In this document: positions 19,939 to 28,683 of the stretch, one piece after another
Layout: every line of letters begins with the position of its first letter
Position numbering within the stretch: position 1 is the first letter of the stretch
NCBI RefSeq assembly: GCF_900111405.1
Contig: NZ_FOHJ01000006.1
Coordinates: 203,829 to 267,828 of the forward strand
Length of the DNA stretch: 64,000 nucleotides
Source: Salinibacillus kushneri
GTDB lineage: Bacteria > Bacillota > Bacilli > Bacillales > Alkalibacillaceae
Direction: 5' to 3'
The notes under the pieces: generated by a model
Database searches by the model: none
What the model saw: only the letters and a program-made list of their open reading frames with translations
What the model was told of the DNA's origin: nothing
Made by a program: the position numbers and the translations under genes

Positions 19939-20002
19939 AGTCATCTCTCCTTTTCCATTCGGGGTCTCGCGTCTTCGCGGGACAAGGAAAGCTTTGATGA
20001 CT
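19939..20002. other. Nested three-tier inverted repeat (candidate structured RNA)
   Basis: AGTCATC (19939-19945) can pair with GATGACT (19996-20002); inside this TTTCC pairs with GGAAA, and at the centre GTCTCGCG pairs with CGCGGGAC around TCTT. The pairing is mirror-symmetric, so either strand could fold. It lies beyond the RsfA terminator and about 210 bases before the argG promoter. No known RNA family is recognised. Confidence 0.5.
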
Positions 20003-20117
20003 TTACATCGTACGAGAAAAATTTGCATACATTTTATAAGGAGTCTACGTGTATTTGACCTGGTTGTAAGCATTCTATCAACGAAATCACTTTAATCCTC
20101 TTCTTTAGCTCACCTCA

Positions 20118-20152
20118 CTTTTTTCATAAAGCAGCAATCTTTATGAAAAAAG
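20118..20152. other. Perfect 14-bp hairpin upstream of argG
   Basis: CTTTTTTCATAAAG and CTTTATGAAAAAAG pair perfectly around the seven-base loop CAGCAAT. The arms contain their own A and T runs, so it could end transcripts from either side. The rest of the 416-bp gap holds no supported gene. Confidence 0.6.
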
Positions 20153-20211
20153 CCTTTATCTATAAGCACATTACACCCTGAAAAGCGATTTTTAAAAAAA
20201 GTCATTTCACT

Positions 20212-20249
20212 ATTGAATTTTTATACTTAATAATGCATAATAATTCATA
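20212..20249 (+). promoter_or_regulatory. argG promoter region with two tandem ArgR/AhrC boxes
   Basis: Two 18-bp sites, 20212-20229 (ATTGAATTTTTATACTTA) and 20232-20249 (AATGCATAATAATTCATA), fit the arginine operator pattern TNTGNATWWWWATNCANA with one or a few mismatches, and are separated by two bases, the usual spacing for hexameric ArgR. They overlap TTGAAT (20214-20219) and ATAATA (20237-20242), a plausible -35/-10 pair with a 17-base spacer, so binding would block transcription of argGH. Confidence 0.75.
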
Positions 20250-20296
20250 AACATTTAAATTTTTTCACTATTTCGACTCAAAGGGAGAGGTTATAC

Positions 20297-21556
20297 ATGG
20301 AGAAACAAAGAATCGTTTTAGCCTATTCAGGAGGCTTAGATACCTCCGTTGCAATTAAATGGTTACAAGATCAATACAATTATGATGTGATAGCAGTCGC
20401 TCTTGATGTTGGGGAAGGGAAAGATTTGGAATTTGTAAAAAACAAGGCACTTGATGTTGGCGCAATAAAGTCTTATGTAGTTGATGCCAAAGCGGCGTTT
20501 GCAAAGGAATATGTGGCAAAGGCTTTAAAAGCAAACCTTTTATATGAAGGAAAATATCCTCTTGTTTCAGCCTTATCCCGTCCATTAATAGCGAACATAC
20601 TGGTTGATATTGCCAAGCAGGAAAACGCTGTTGCCGTTGCACATGGTTGTACAGGTAAGGGCAATGATCAAGTGAGATTTGATGTATCCTTTACAGCTTT
20701 AGCTCCTGAACTGGACGTTGTAGCCCCTGTACGTGAATGGGCAATGTCCAGAGACGAAGAGATTGCTTATGCAAAAGAAAATGGCATTCCTATCCCTGTT
20801 CATTTAGATAGCCCTTATAGTGTGGATCAAAACCTTTGGGGACGCAGTAATGAGTGCGGTGTTCTAGAAGATCCAGCTGTTGAACCGCCTAAAGATGCGT
20901 ACGATTTAACCGTTGATCCTGTTGAGGCACCAAACGAACCTGAATACGTAGAAATCGAATTTGTTAAGGGAGAACCTGTTGCCATTAATGGTGAAAAGCT
21001 AGCTTTGGAAGATCTTATCCTTAAACTTAATAAAATCGCCGGTCAGCATGGTGTCGGACGAATTGATCACATAGAAAGCCGCTTAGTCGGCATTAAATCG
21101 CGTGAGGTTTATGAATGCCCTGCAGCCCTCACTTTAATTGCAGCTCACCAGGAATTAGAAGCACTAACATTACCAAGAGAGGTTGCTCAGTTTAAACCGA
21201 CAATTGAACAAAAACTTACACAAACAATTTATGATGGATTATGGTATTCACCATTAACCAACGCTTTACATGCCTTTATTGAACAAACTCAAAGCTATGT
21301 TTCTGGTAAAGTAAACGTAAAACTCTATAAAGGGCATGCACAAGTAGTAGGACGTACATCTGATTATTCTCTCTATGATTTCGAATTGGCTACTTATAAA
21401 CCAGACGATGAGTTCAATCATGAAGCGGCTTTAGGTTTTATTCAATTATGGGGACTTCCTACAAAAGTCTATTCATCTGTTACGAATGATTATAAAAATG
21501 AGGACTTTGAAATGAGTGACCTAAAAATGGAGAAGAAAGAAGCGGTTAAACAATGA
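20297..21556 (+). CDS. argG: Argininosuccinate synthase
   Basis: Joins citrulline and aspartate with ATP to give argininosuccinate in the cytoplasm. The 419-residue protein has the N-type PP-loop [11 protein letters not shown] (residues 9-19), the [14 protein letters not shown] segment and the YDGLWYSP motif near residue 317. Length is slightly above the usual 400 because of a charged C-terminal tail. GGGAGAGG precedes the ATG, and argH starts in the overlapping ATGA at the stop. The operators upstream predict repression by arginine. Confidence 0.97.
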   Translation: MEKQRIVLAYSGGLDTSVAIKWLQDQYNYDVIAVALDVGEGKDLEFVKNKALDVGAIKSYVVDAKAAFAKEYVAKALKANLLYEGKYPLVSALSRPLIANILVDIAKQENAVAVAHGCTGKGNDQVRFDVSFTALAPELDVVAPVREWAMSRDEEIAYAKENGIPIPVHLDSPYSVDQNLWGRSNECGVLEDPAVEPPKDAYDLTVDPVEAPNEPEYVEIEFVKGEPVAINGEKLALEDLILKLNKIAGQHGVGRIDHIESRLVGIKSREVYECPAALTLIAAHQELEALTLPREVAQFKPTIEQKLTQTIYDGLWYSPLTNALHAFIEQTQSYVSGKVNVKLYKGHAQVVGRTSDYSLYDFELATYKPDDEFNHEAALGFIQLWGLPTKVYSSVTNDYKNEDFEMSDLKMEKKEAVKQ

Positions 21557-22953
21557 AACTATGGGGCGGACGATTTACGAAACCAACAAATGAACTCGTA
21601 GATGAATATACCTCCTCTATCGGATTTGATCAGAAATTAGCACAACAGGATGTTAAAGGAAGTCTTGCACATGTCGATATGCTTGCAAAATGTAAGATTA
21701 TTACCGACGAGGATGCTACAGTCATTTCTAAAGGACTGAATATTGTTTCAGAGAAAATCCAAAATAAAGAAGCCGAATTAAGCGTGGATCATGAAGATAT
21801 CCATATGAATATTGAAAAGCTCCTTATTGAAGAAGTCGGTGCAGTGGGAGGAAAACTGCATACAGGAAGAAGTCGTAATGATCAGGTTGCACTGGATATG
21901 AGGCTTTTTTTAAGAGAATCCATTGTGATGCTTACAGAATTACTTGTTGGTGTAAAAGAAGCCTTAGTGGAGCAGGCTGAAAAACATATAGACACCCTAC
22001 TACCAGGATATACTCATTTACAACGTGCCCAGCCTGTTCGTTTTGCCCATCATTTACTGGCTTATGTATTCATGTTTCAGCGTGATGTAGATCGACTAAT
22101 GGATAGCTACAAAAGAGTCAATCAATTACCACTAGGTGCTGGCGCTTTAGCTGGTACCACCTTTCCTATTGATCGGGACTATGTAGCCAACCGTCTACAT
22201 TTTGATGGTGTATGTGAAAATAGCCTGGATGCGGTAAGCGATCGCGATTTTGTTGTGGAATTTTTATCCAATTCATCCCTTATTTCTATGCATCTATCAA
22301 GATTGTGTGAAGAACTTGTACAATGGTCGAGTTCGGAGTTTAATTTTATCGAATTAGATGATGCCTTCTCTACCGGAAGCAGTATGATGCCGCAAAAGAA
22401 AAATCCGGATGTAGCTGAGCTTATACGAGGGAAAACAGGCAGAATATATGGAAATCTAATGAGCATGCTTACCACATTAAAAGGCTTACCCTTAGCTTAC
22501 AACAAGGATATGCAGGAAGATAAAGAAGGGATGTTTGATACCGTAGATACCTTAAAAGGAGCCTTATCCCTATTTGCACCTATGATTTCAAGTATGCAGG
22601 TAAACAAGGAAAACATGTATAAAGCGGTACAACAGGACTTCTCTAATGCTACAGATTTAGCTGATTATTTAGTTCAAAGAGATATTCCTTTTCGTGAAGC
22701 CCATTCCATTGTAGGGCAAATTGTTCTGTATTGTATCAAGCAAAATAAATTTTTATTACAGCTGACATTAGATGAATTTCAGCAGTTTTCAGATTCTATT
22801 AATGAAGATATATATGAATCTTTAAAACCGGAGTCAGTTGTTAATGCAAGGAATGTAAAAGGAGCTACGTCAGAAGATCGGGTTAGAGAACAATTAGATT
22901 ATGCCTATTTTTATATCGACTCAAATAAAAGCTGGATTCAGAATCATGGATAA
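21553..22953 (+). CDS. argH: Argininosuccinate lyase
   Basis: Splits argininosuccinate to arginine and fumarate. The 466-residue protein starts [19 protein letters not shown] and carries the superfamily signature [12 protein letters not shown] near residue 277 (with the catalytic serine loop) and the [13 protein letters not shown] motif. It overlaps argG by four bases (ATGA). It is the final step of arginine synthesis in this cluster. Confidence 0.97.
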   Translation: MKLWGGRFTKPTNELVDEYTSSIGFDQKLAQQDVKGSLAHVDMLAKCKIITDEDATVISKGLNIVSEKIQNKEAELSVDHEDIHMNIEKLLIEEVGAVGGKLHTGRSRNDQVALDMRLFLRESIVMLTELLVGVKEALVEQAEKHIDTLLPGYTHLQRAQPVRFAHHLLAYVFMFQRDVDRLMDSYKRVNQLPLGAGALAGTTFPIDRDYVANRLHFDGVCENSLDAVSDRDFVVEFLSNSSLISMHLSRLCEELVQWSSSEFNFIELDDAFSTGSSMMPQKKNPDVAELIRGKTGRIYGNLMSMLTTLKGLPLAYNKDMQEDKEGMFDTVDTLKGALSLFAPMISSMQVNKENMYKAVQQDFSNATDLADYLVQRDIPFREAHSIVGQIVLYCIKQNKFLLQLTLDEFQQFSDSINEDIYESLKPESVVNARNVKGATSEDRVREQLDYAYFYIDSNKSWIQNHG

Positions 22954-22975
22954 CAAATAGACCTTTCATACCTTT

Positions 22976-23013
22976 TATGTATAAAAATAAATTATAATGC
23001 ATTTTTATGTATT
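22976..23013 (+). promoter_or_regulatory. carA promoter region with a second tandem pair of arginine boxes
   Basis: Sites 22976-22993 (TATGTATAAAAATAAATT) and 22996-23013 (AATGCATTTTTATGTATT) match the arginine operator pattern with a few mismatches and again stand two bases apart. A TATAAT hexamer (22993-22998) sits at their junction; the -35 is weak. This suggests that carAB-argF has its own arginine-controlled promoter besides read-through from argGH. Confidence 0.65.
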
Positions 23014-23031
23014 TAGATAGAGAGGAGATGG

Positions 23032-24129
23032 ATGTCCATGGATGAGCTAACAGGGTACCTTACGTTAAGTACTGGGGATGTCTTTGAGGGAAAATGGTTA
23101 TATAAAAATGAGTATATCGAGGGAGAAATGGTATTCAATACAGCGATGACCGGATATCAGGAAGTGATGACTGATCCATCCTATGCCGGCCAAATTGTAA
23201 CAATGACCTATCCATTAATAGGAAATTACGGGTGTAATAATCAGGATAATGAAAGCTGGAATCCTTCCTTATCAGGATTTGTGATTGCTTCTCCTTTTTC
23301 AAATCCCAGTCATGAGAAGGATAGACATTCATTATGGGAAATGGTGCAGAAACATCATATTCCTACCCTTTATGATATGGATACACGGGCATTAACTCGT
23401 GTGATTAGAAAACACGGAGAAGTTTATGGGAAATTCACAACAAACCCTGATGATTTTCCAGTATTAAAGAAAGTAGATTCAGATATTGTACGTAAAGTAG
23501 CTGTTCAAAAGCCATTTACCATTAAATCAAAAAGCAATACCTCGACTTCTAAAAGAATAGCCGTTATCGATTTCGGTTATAAGCATTCTATTGTGGATAC
23601 ATTACAGGATTTAGGCTGTGAAATTCATATCGTGCGCTTTGATATTACTTGGGAACAAATGAAAAAGATTAACCCAGAAGCTGTTGTTTTATCCAATGGT
23701 CCGGGAAATCCAAAAGATTTAGCCTATTTATTTGATAACTTGAAACCAATCATAGATTACTATCCGACACTGGGGATTTGTCTGGGACAGCAGCTCATTG
23801 CCCTTGCAAGTGGAGCTCAAACAAAACGTTTACCATTTGGTCACCGCGGTAGCAATCATCCAGTTAAGGATTTAACTACAAATAAAGTTCACATTACCTC
23901 GCAAAATCATGGGTATGTAGTGGATGAGGAATCATTAAATCAAAAGGAATGGAGAGTCACCCATCAAAATGTAAATGATCATTCTTTAGAAGGAATGGTT
24001 CACCGCTATAAACCGATTATGGCAGTACAATTTCACCCTGAAGCCCATCCTGGTCCCAGTGATTCTTTCTATATTTTCGAGCAATTTATGGCGCTTACAC
24101 AAACAAAAGGAGAGAAACAGCATGCCTAG
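23032..24129 (+). CDS. carA: Carbamoyl-phosphate synthase small subunit (arginine-linked)
   Basis: Glutaminase subunit that passes ammonia to CarB. Of 365 residues, the first 160 form the CarA-specific domain and the rest a class I glutamine amidotransferase with nucleophile Cys in LGICLGQQ (about residue 245) and the His/Glu pair in QFHPEAHPG. Two ATGs lie six bases apart (23032 and 23038) behind AGAGGAG; the second has the better spacing. It overlaps carB by eight bases. The clustering with argF and operators mark it as the arginine rather than pyrimidine enzyme. Confidence 0.95.
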   Translation: MSMDELTGYLTLSTGDVFEGKWLYKNEYIEGEMVFNTAMTGYQEVMTDPSYAGQIVTMTYPLIGNYGCNNQDNESWNPSLSGFVIASPFSNPSHEKDRHSLWEMVQKHHIPTLYDMDTRALTRVIRKHGEVYGKFTTNPDDFPVLKKVDSDIVRKVAVQKPFTIKSKSNTSTSKRIAVIDFGYKHSIVDTLQDLGCEIHIVRFDITWEQMKKINPEAVVLSNGPGNPKDLAYLFDNLKPIIDYYPTLGICLGQQLIALASGAQTKRLPFGHRGSNHPVKDLTTNKVHITSQNHGYVVDEESLNQKEWRVTHQNVNDHSLEGMVHRYKPIMAVQFHPEAHPGPSDSFYIFEQFMALTQTKGEKQHA

Positions 24130-27100
24130 GATATCATCTATTCAAAAGGTTCTCGTTATTGGTTCAGGACCAATTGTTATCGGTCAAGCCGCTGAATTTG
24201 ATTATGCGGGTACACAGGCCTGTTTAGCTTTAAAAGAAGAAGGCATAGAGGTGGTACTCGTTAATAACAATCCAGCTACGATTATGACGGATCCACAATT
24301 TGCAGATTACGTGTATTTAGAGCCTCTAACTTGTGAATCTGTGACCAATATTATTAAGCAGGAAAGACCTGATGGCATCCTTCCTACTCTTGGGGGACAG
24401 ACAGGGTTAAACTTAGCTCTTTCATTAACAGAAGCAGGAGTCTTAGATAAATATAATGTGGAATTATTAGGAACATCCCTTAACTCCATACAAAAAGGAG
24501 AAGATAGGGAGCGATTTAAAGCGATGATGATGGATATGGGAAAGCCTATTGCAAAAAGTATTTCCGTAACTTCAACAAATGAAGCTGTTGAATTCGCTCA
24601 TAAAACAGGCTATCCAATTATGATACGCCCCGCTTACACATTAGGGGGATCAGGCGGAGGTGTGGCTAGTGAGCAGAAAGAATTAGAATCTATCGTAAAA
24701 AACGGTCTGCTATTAAGTCCCATTCATCAAGTTTTAATTGAACAGAGTGTAAAGGGCTGGAAGGAAATCGAATTTGAAGTCATGCGGGATGCAAATGACA
24801 CCTGTATTATCGTTTGCAGCATGGAAAATATCGATCCAGTTGGAGTCCACACCGGTGACAGTATGGTAGTCGCTCCTGTTCAAACGTTAACCGATCGTCA
24901 ATATCAAATGCTTCGAACTACATCCTGTCAAGTCATTCGTGAATTAGGTGTTGTTGGTGGGTGCAATATTCAGTTTGCTGTACATCCTGAGCAGAATGAG
25001 TACGTAATTATTGAAGTTAATCCAAGAGTGAGCAGATCCAGTGCTCTGGCTTCAAAAGCAACTGGCTATCCGATTGCAAGAATTGCTGCAAAGCTCGCGT
25101 TAGGCTATTATCTGGATGAAGTATTAAACCCCATTACAGGGAACACTTACGCAAGCTTTGAACCTGCCATCGACTATATTGCCGTAAAGCTTCCCCGCTT
25201 ACCATTTGATAAATTTACAGATGCAAGTCGGAAGCTAGGTACACAAATGCAAGCAACCGGTGAAGTAATGGCCATTGCACGTAATTTACCAGCAGCTATA
25301 CAAAAGGCCATACGATCACTTGAGATTGGAGTTGATCAATTGCATTTGCCATTCATTCATTCTTTATCCAATGATCAGCTTCAACAACAGTTAGCTGAAG
25401 CTTCAGATGAACGACTATTTGTTATAGGGGAGGCACTCCGCCGAGGATATTCCGTTGAGAAATTACATGAAATAACACACATTCATCCCTATTTCTTGTA
25501 TGAAATATCCGCAATCATTGAGTATGAAAAGGATCTCCTGGAACAATCCTGGGATAACATGGAAGGAAAGGATTGGTTAAAAGCGAAGCAGTATGGATTT
25601 ACGAACCAAACATTAGCCCAACTTTTTTCAACTAGTGAAAAGGAAATTGCAAAAGACGTTGCTCACTTACCTGCTTATAAAATCGTAGACACCTGTGCAG
25701 CGGAATTTTTGGCCGATACTCCTTATTACTATAGTTCGTGGAATGAAGTAGATGAAGTAGAAAAGTTAAGCGGGAATCAAAAGGCAGTCGTTATTGGTTC
25801 AGGACCGATTCGAATCGGCCAGGGTATAGAGTTTGATTACTGCTCCGTACAGGCTGCTCTTTCCTTGAGAGAGCAAGGTATTGACTCCATTGTGATTAAT
25901 AATAATCCGGAAACCGTTAGTACCGATTTTCATACGGCGGATCATTTATACTTTGAACCGTTAACCGCTGAAGATGTCATTTACATTATTCAAAAAGAAC
26001 AGGCAGATCAAGTATTGATTCAATTCGGCGGGCAGACTGCGATTAATCTGGCAGAGGATTTGGAGAATGCAGGGATTACTATTGCAGGAACCTCCCTTTC
26101 ATCTATACAGCAAGCAGAGGATCGGGATCAATTTTATCAACTGTTAACCACCGATCTCAATATTCCGCATATACCTGGAGAAACCATTCAATCCTCCAAG
26201 AATGCTCATAAAGCAGCTCAAAATATCGGCTTTCCTATTCTGGTACGTCCTTCTTATGTTATAGGCGGAAAAGGAATGACAATCTTACACAATGAAGTTC
26301 AACTAGACGAATATGTAGGGCAACTTGAAAAAGAGGTATCCAGTTCTAACATTTATCCCCTGCTTATGGATCGTTTTATCACCGGTAAAGAATTCGAAGT
26401 GGATGCTGTTTGTGATGGTTCTGACGTATTAATTCCCGGCATTTTTGAGCATGTAGAAAAAGCCGGTATCCATTCAGGTGATAGTATGGCTGTCTTTCCG
26501 GCTCCGTCGTTAACAGATAAAGAAAAGGAGACGATTCTCACTTACACGAAAAATATTTCGTCCAGGCTTAATACTAAAGGGTTAATGAACATTCAGTTTG
26601 TAATCGATGATGTAACGAAAGAAATATACGTTTTGGAAGTAAATCCAAGAGCTTCAAGGACCGTTCCAATAGCCAGTAAAGTAACAGGAGTACCTCTTAT
26701 TGATTTAGCAACAAAGATTCAATTAGGAAAATCTCTTCAATCACAGCCATACAAGCTTGGTTTATATGAAGATATTCCTTATTACACTGTAAAAATACCG
26801 GTTTTCTCAACTGAAAAACTAAATGGTGTTGATCCGATAACCGGTCCCGAAATGAAGTCAACAGGAGAAGCAATTGGAATCGGAAAAGATGTTTCCCAAG
26901 CTATGGTTAAGGCCTTTCAATGGTCGGAAAATAAATTATCACCGCTTGGAAATGATGACTGCATATTGATTACTGGAAACTTATCGAAGGTTAATAACCT
27001 TGATAAGCTTTGTGAGCAATTGACAAAGACAAAAGCCAACATTGCAGCAACCTTTGAAACAGGTACCTTATTAAAAGAAAAGGGATTGAAAATAACTGAA

Positions 27101-27361
27101 TATCTCACTATCGAAGAAGCGGAGCAAAAATGTCTGGAGAATCAATTCAACGTTCTGTTTACAAATGAAGAGCAAAATTTATTTCAACGAAAGCTTCGAA
27201 AATATGCGCTGAAAACCGGAATAAAAAGCTTCACAACGATAGAAACCTTAATCGCCTATTTGATAGCATCAACTGAATCATTGCAACAACCTATTTCGAT
27301 TCAGAACTACATGAAAAAGGTTCAACATAATCACAGGGGAAAGGAGAGTGTTTATAAATGA
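24122..27361 (+). CDS. carB: Carbamoyl-phosphate synthase large subunit (arginine-linked)
   Basis: Makes carbamoyl phosphate from bicarbonate, ammonia and two ATP. The 1079-residue protein has the two duplicated ATP-grasp halves, opening with VLVIGSGPIVIGQAAEFDYAG (about 9-29) and VVIGSGPIRIGQGIEFDYCS (about 558-577), followed by the C-terminal allosteric MGS-like region, which looks short and diverged. The start ATG at 24122 has AAAAGGAG ten bases upstream inside carA. Its stop overlaps argF as ATGA. The paired CarA and ArgF strongly suggest channelling to citrulline. Confidence 0.96.
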   Translation: MPRISSIQKVLVIGSGPIVIGQAAEFDYAGTQACLALKEEGIEVVLVNNNPATIMTDPQFADYVYLEPLTCESVTNIIKQERPDGILPTLGGQTGLNLALSLTEAGVLDKYNVELLGTSLNSIQKGEDRERFKAMMMDMGKPIAKSISVTSTNEAVEFAHKTGYPIMIRPAYTLGGSGGGVASEQKELESIVKNGLLLSPIHQVLIEQSVKGWKEIEFEVMRDANDTCIIVCSMENIDPVGVHTGDSMVVAPVQTLTDRQYQMLRTTSCQVIRELGVVGGCNIQFAVHPEQNEYVIIEVNPRVSRSSALASKATGYPIARIAAKLALGYYLDEVLNPITGNTYASFEPAIDYIAVKLPRLPFDKFTDASRKLGTQMQATGEVMAIARNLPAAIQKAIRSLEIGVDQLHLPFIHSLSNDQLQQQLAEASDERLFVIGEALRRGYSVEKLHEITHIHPYFLYEISAIIEYEKDLLEQSWDNMEGKDWLKAKQYGFTNQTLAQLFSTSEKEIAKDVAHLPAYKIVDTCAAEFLADTPYYYSSWNEVDEVEKLSGNQKAVVIGSGPIRIGQGIEFDYCSVQAALSLREQGIDSIVINNNPETVSTDFHTADHLYFEPLTAEDVIYIIQKEQADQVLIQFGGQTAINLAEDLENAGITIAGTSLSSIQQAEDRDQFYQLLTTDLNIPHIPGETIQSSKNAHKAAQNIGFPILVRPSYVIGGKGMTILHNEVQLDEYVGQLEKEVSSSNIYPLLMDRFITGKEFEVDAVCDGSDVLIPGIFEHVEKAGIHSGDSMAVFPAPSLTDKEKETILTYTKNISSRLNTKGLMNIQFVIDDVTKEIYVLEVNPRASRTVPIASKVTGVPLIDLATKIQLGKSLQSQPYKLGLYEDIPYYTVKIPVFSTEKLNGVDPITGPEMKSTGEAIGIGKDVSQAMVKAFQWSENKLSPLGNDDCILITGNLSKVNNLDKLCEQLTKTKANIAATFETGTLLKEKGLKITEYLTIEEAEQKCLENQFNVLFTNEEQNLFQRKLRKYALKTGIKSFTTIETLIAYLIASTESLQQPISIQNYMKKVQHNHRGKESVYK

Positions 27362-28332
27362 GTTCAGCCACATCCAGTGCGACGATTGAATCCTTGAAGG
27401 ACAGAGATTTTGTAACGCTTAAGGATTTTACAAAGCAGGAAATAGCAAGTTTACTAGAATTAGCAGCTAAATTAAAGCAACAGAAAAAACAAGGACTACC
27501 CCATCAGCCCTTACAAGGAAAAACGCTGGGAATGGTTTTTGAAAAATCTTCAACAAGAACACGGGTATCTTTTGAGGCAGGCATTTATCAATTAGGAGGA
27601 GTAGGACTTTTTTTAAATACACAGGATATTCAGCTGGGACGGGGAGAAACGATTGCTGATACAGCAAAAATACTATCCTCCTATTTGGATGCCATCATGA
27701 TACGTACCTTCAACCAATCAACGGTTGAACAGCTGGCGAAACATGCAAGTATTCCGGTTATTAATGGTCTTACTGATTTATATCATCCTTGTCAGGTGCT
27801 GGCCGATTTACTCACTATGAAAGAACATAAAGGAAATCTCGAAGGATTAACACTAACCTACCTTGGGGATGGGAATAATATGGCCCATTCCCTTATGATT
27901 GGTAGTGCAAAAATGGGAATGAACGTTCATATTGCAAGCCCGGAGGAATATAAACCTCTTCCTGAGATTACAATACAAGCGGAGCAAATAGCTAAGGAAA
28001 ATGATGGTTCCATTATGATTACTCAGGATGTTGAAAAGGCTGTGCAGAATTCAGATATAATTTATACCGATGTATGGACAAGTATGGGACAGGAGGATGA
28101 ACAAGCAAAACGTACTGAAATTTTTCAGACCTATCGGGTAAATGAGGAATTGCTTAAACAAGCGAAGCCAGATGCTATTTTTATGCACTGCCTGCCAGCA
28201 CATCGGGGTGAAGAAGTTACAACCGGTGTGATTGACGGAAATCAATCTGTAGTGTTTGAAGAAGCAGAAAATCGTCTGCACGCACAAAAAGCACTAATGG
28301 TCGCACTGATGGGAAACAGTTTTCCACAATGA
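27358..28332 (+). CDS. argF: Ornithine carbamoyltransferase
   Basis: Converts ornithine and carbamoyl phosphate to citrulline. The 324-residue protein has the carbamoyl-phosphate motif STRTRVSFE (about residues 64-72), YHPCQVLADL near residue 142 and the ornithine-binding FMHCLPAHRGEEV near residue 277. These fit an anabolic OTC. It is translationally coupled to carB and ends the cluster at a terminator. Genes for ornithine synthesis (argCJBD) are not in the window. Confidence 0.96.
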   Translation: MSSATSSATIESLKDRDFVTLKDFTKQEIASLLELAAKLKQQKKQGLPHQPLQGKTLGMVFEKSSTRTRVSFEAGIYQLGGVGLFLNTQDIQLGRGETIADTAKILSSYLDAIMIRTFNQSTVEQLAKHASIPVINGLTDLYHPCQVLADLLTMKEHKGNLEGLTLTYLGDGNNMAHSLMIGSAKMGMNVHIASPEEYKPLPEITIQAEQIAKENDGSIMITQDVEKAVQNSDIIYTDVWTSMGQEDEQAKRTEIFQTYRVNEELLKQAKPDAIFMHCLPAHRGEEVTTGVIDGNQSVVFEEAENRLHAQKALMVALMGNSFPQ

Positions 28333-28356
28333 GAATTATACTTAGATAAATGAACG

Positions 28357-28387
28357 AAACCCTTAGGAAATCATTCCTAAGGGTTTT
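28357..28387. terminator. Shared terminator of argF and the 6S RNA gene
   Basis: AACCCTTAGGAA and TTCCTAAGGGTT form a nearly perfect stem; T residues follow on both strands. It is 25 bases past the argF stop and about 20 bases past the 3' end of the 6S RNA on the other strand, so it can serve both converging transcripts. Confidence 0.9.
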
Positions 28388-28406
28388 AGCTGTACGTTCA
28401 GTATGT

Positions 28407-28596
28407 ATGGCAATCCCAATCGTGCCGTCACACTGTAACGTTTTGAACCCGCTCTCGGCAGGTGGGTGCCCTGTTCCATATTTTATACTTCCACACTAAG
28501 GAGGCATGTACGCCATATGGAAACTCCAGGCTCCCTTTTACGTTGTTGTTCGGTCAAAACTGATTGGCTGTGACGAACACATCAGGATTACTTGCA
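28407..28596 (-). ncRNA. bsrA: 6S-1 RNA (BsrA type)
   Basis: RNA that mimics an open promoter and sequesters the sigma-A RNA polymerase. The plus strand at 28548-28561 reads GTTCGGTCAAAACT, identical to the product RNA known to be made from B. subtilis 6S-1, so the minus-strand RNA contains the template AGTTTTGACCGAAC in its central bubble. The ends pair: AATCC with GGATT and CGTCACA with TGTGACG, giving a mature length of about 190 nt, as expected. TCCTGATGTGTT near the 5' end is also typical. The location downstream of aspS agrees with the B. subtilis bsrA site. End positions are estimated from the closing stem. Confidence 0.9.
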
Positions 28597-28614
28597 AATT
28601 TTTATTGTAATTGA

Positions 28615-28644
28615 ATGATAGCATAGGATTACGGTTCATTTCAA
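28615..28644 (-). promoter_or_regulatory. Likely promoter of the 6S RNA gene
   Basis: TTGAAA (plus 28639-28644) and TATCAT (plus 28615-28620) are 18 bases apart on the minus strand, placing the start near 28608, about 12 bases before the mature 5' end. A short precursor trimmed at the 5' end would result. Confidence 0.6.
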
Positions 28645-28683
28645 GACTTTATATTATGGCAGGATTACAAATCTTTAACAATT

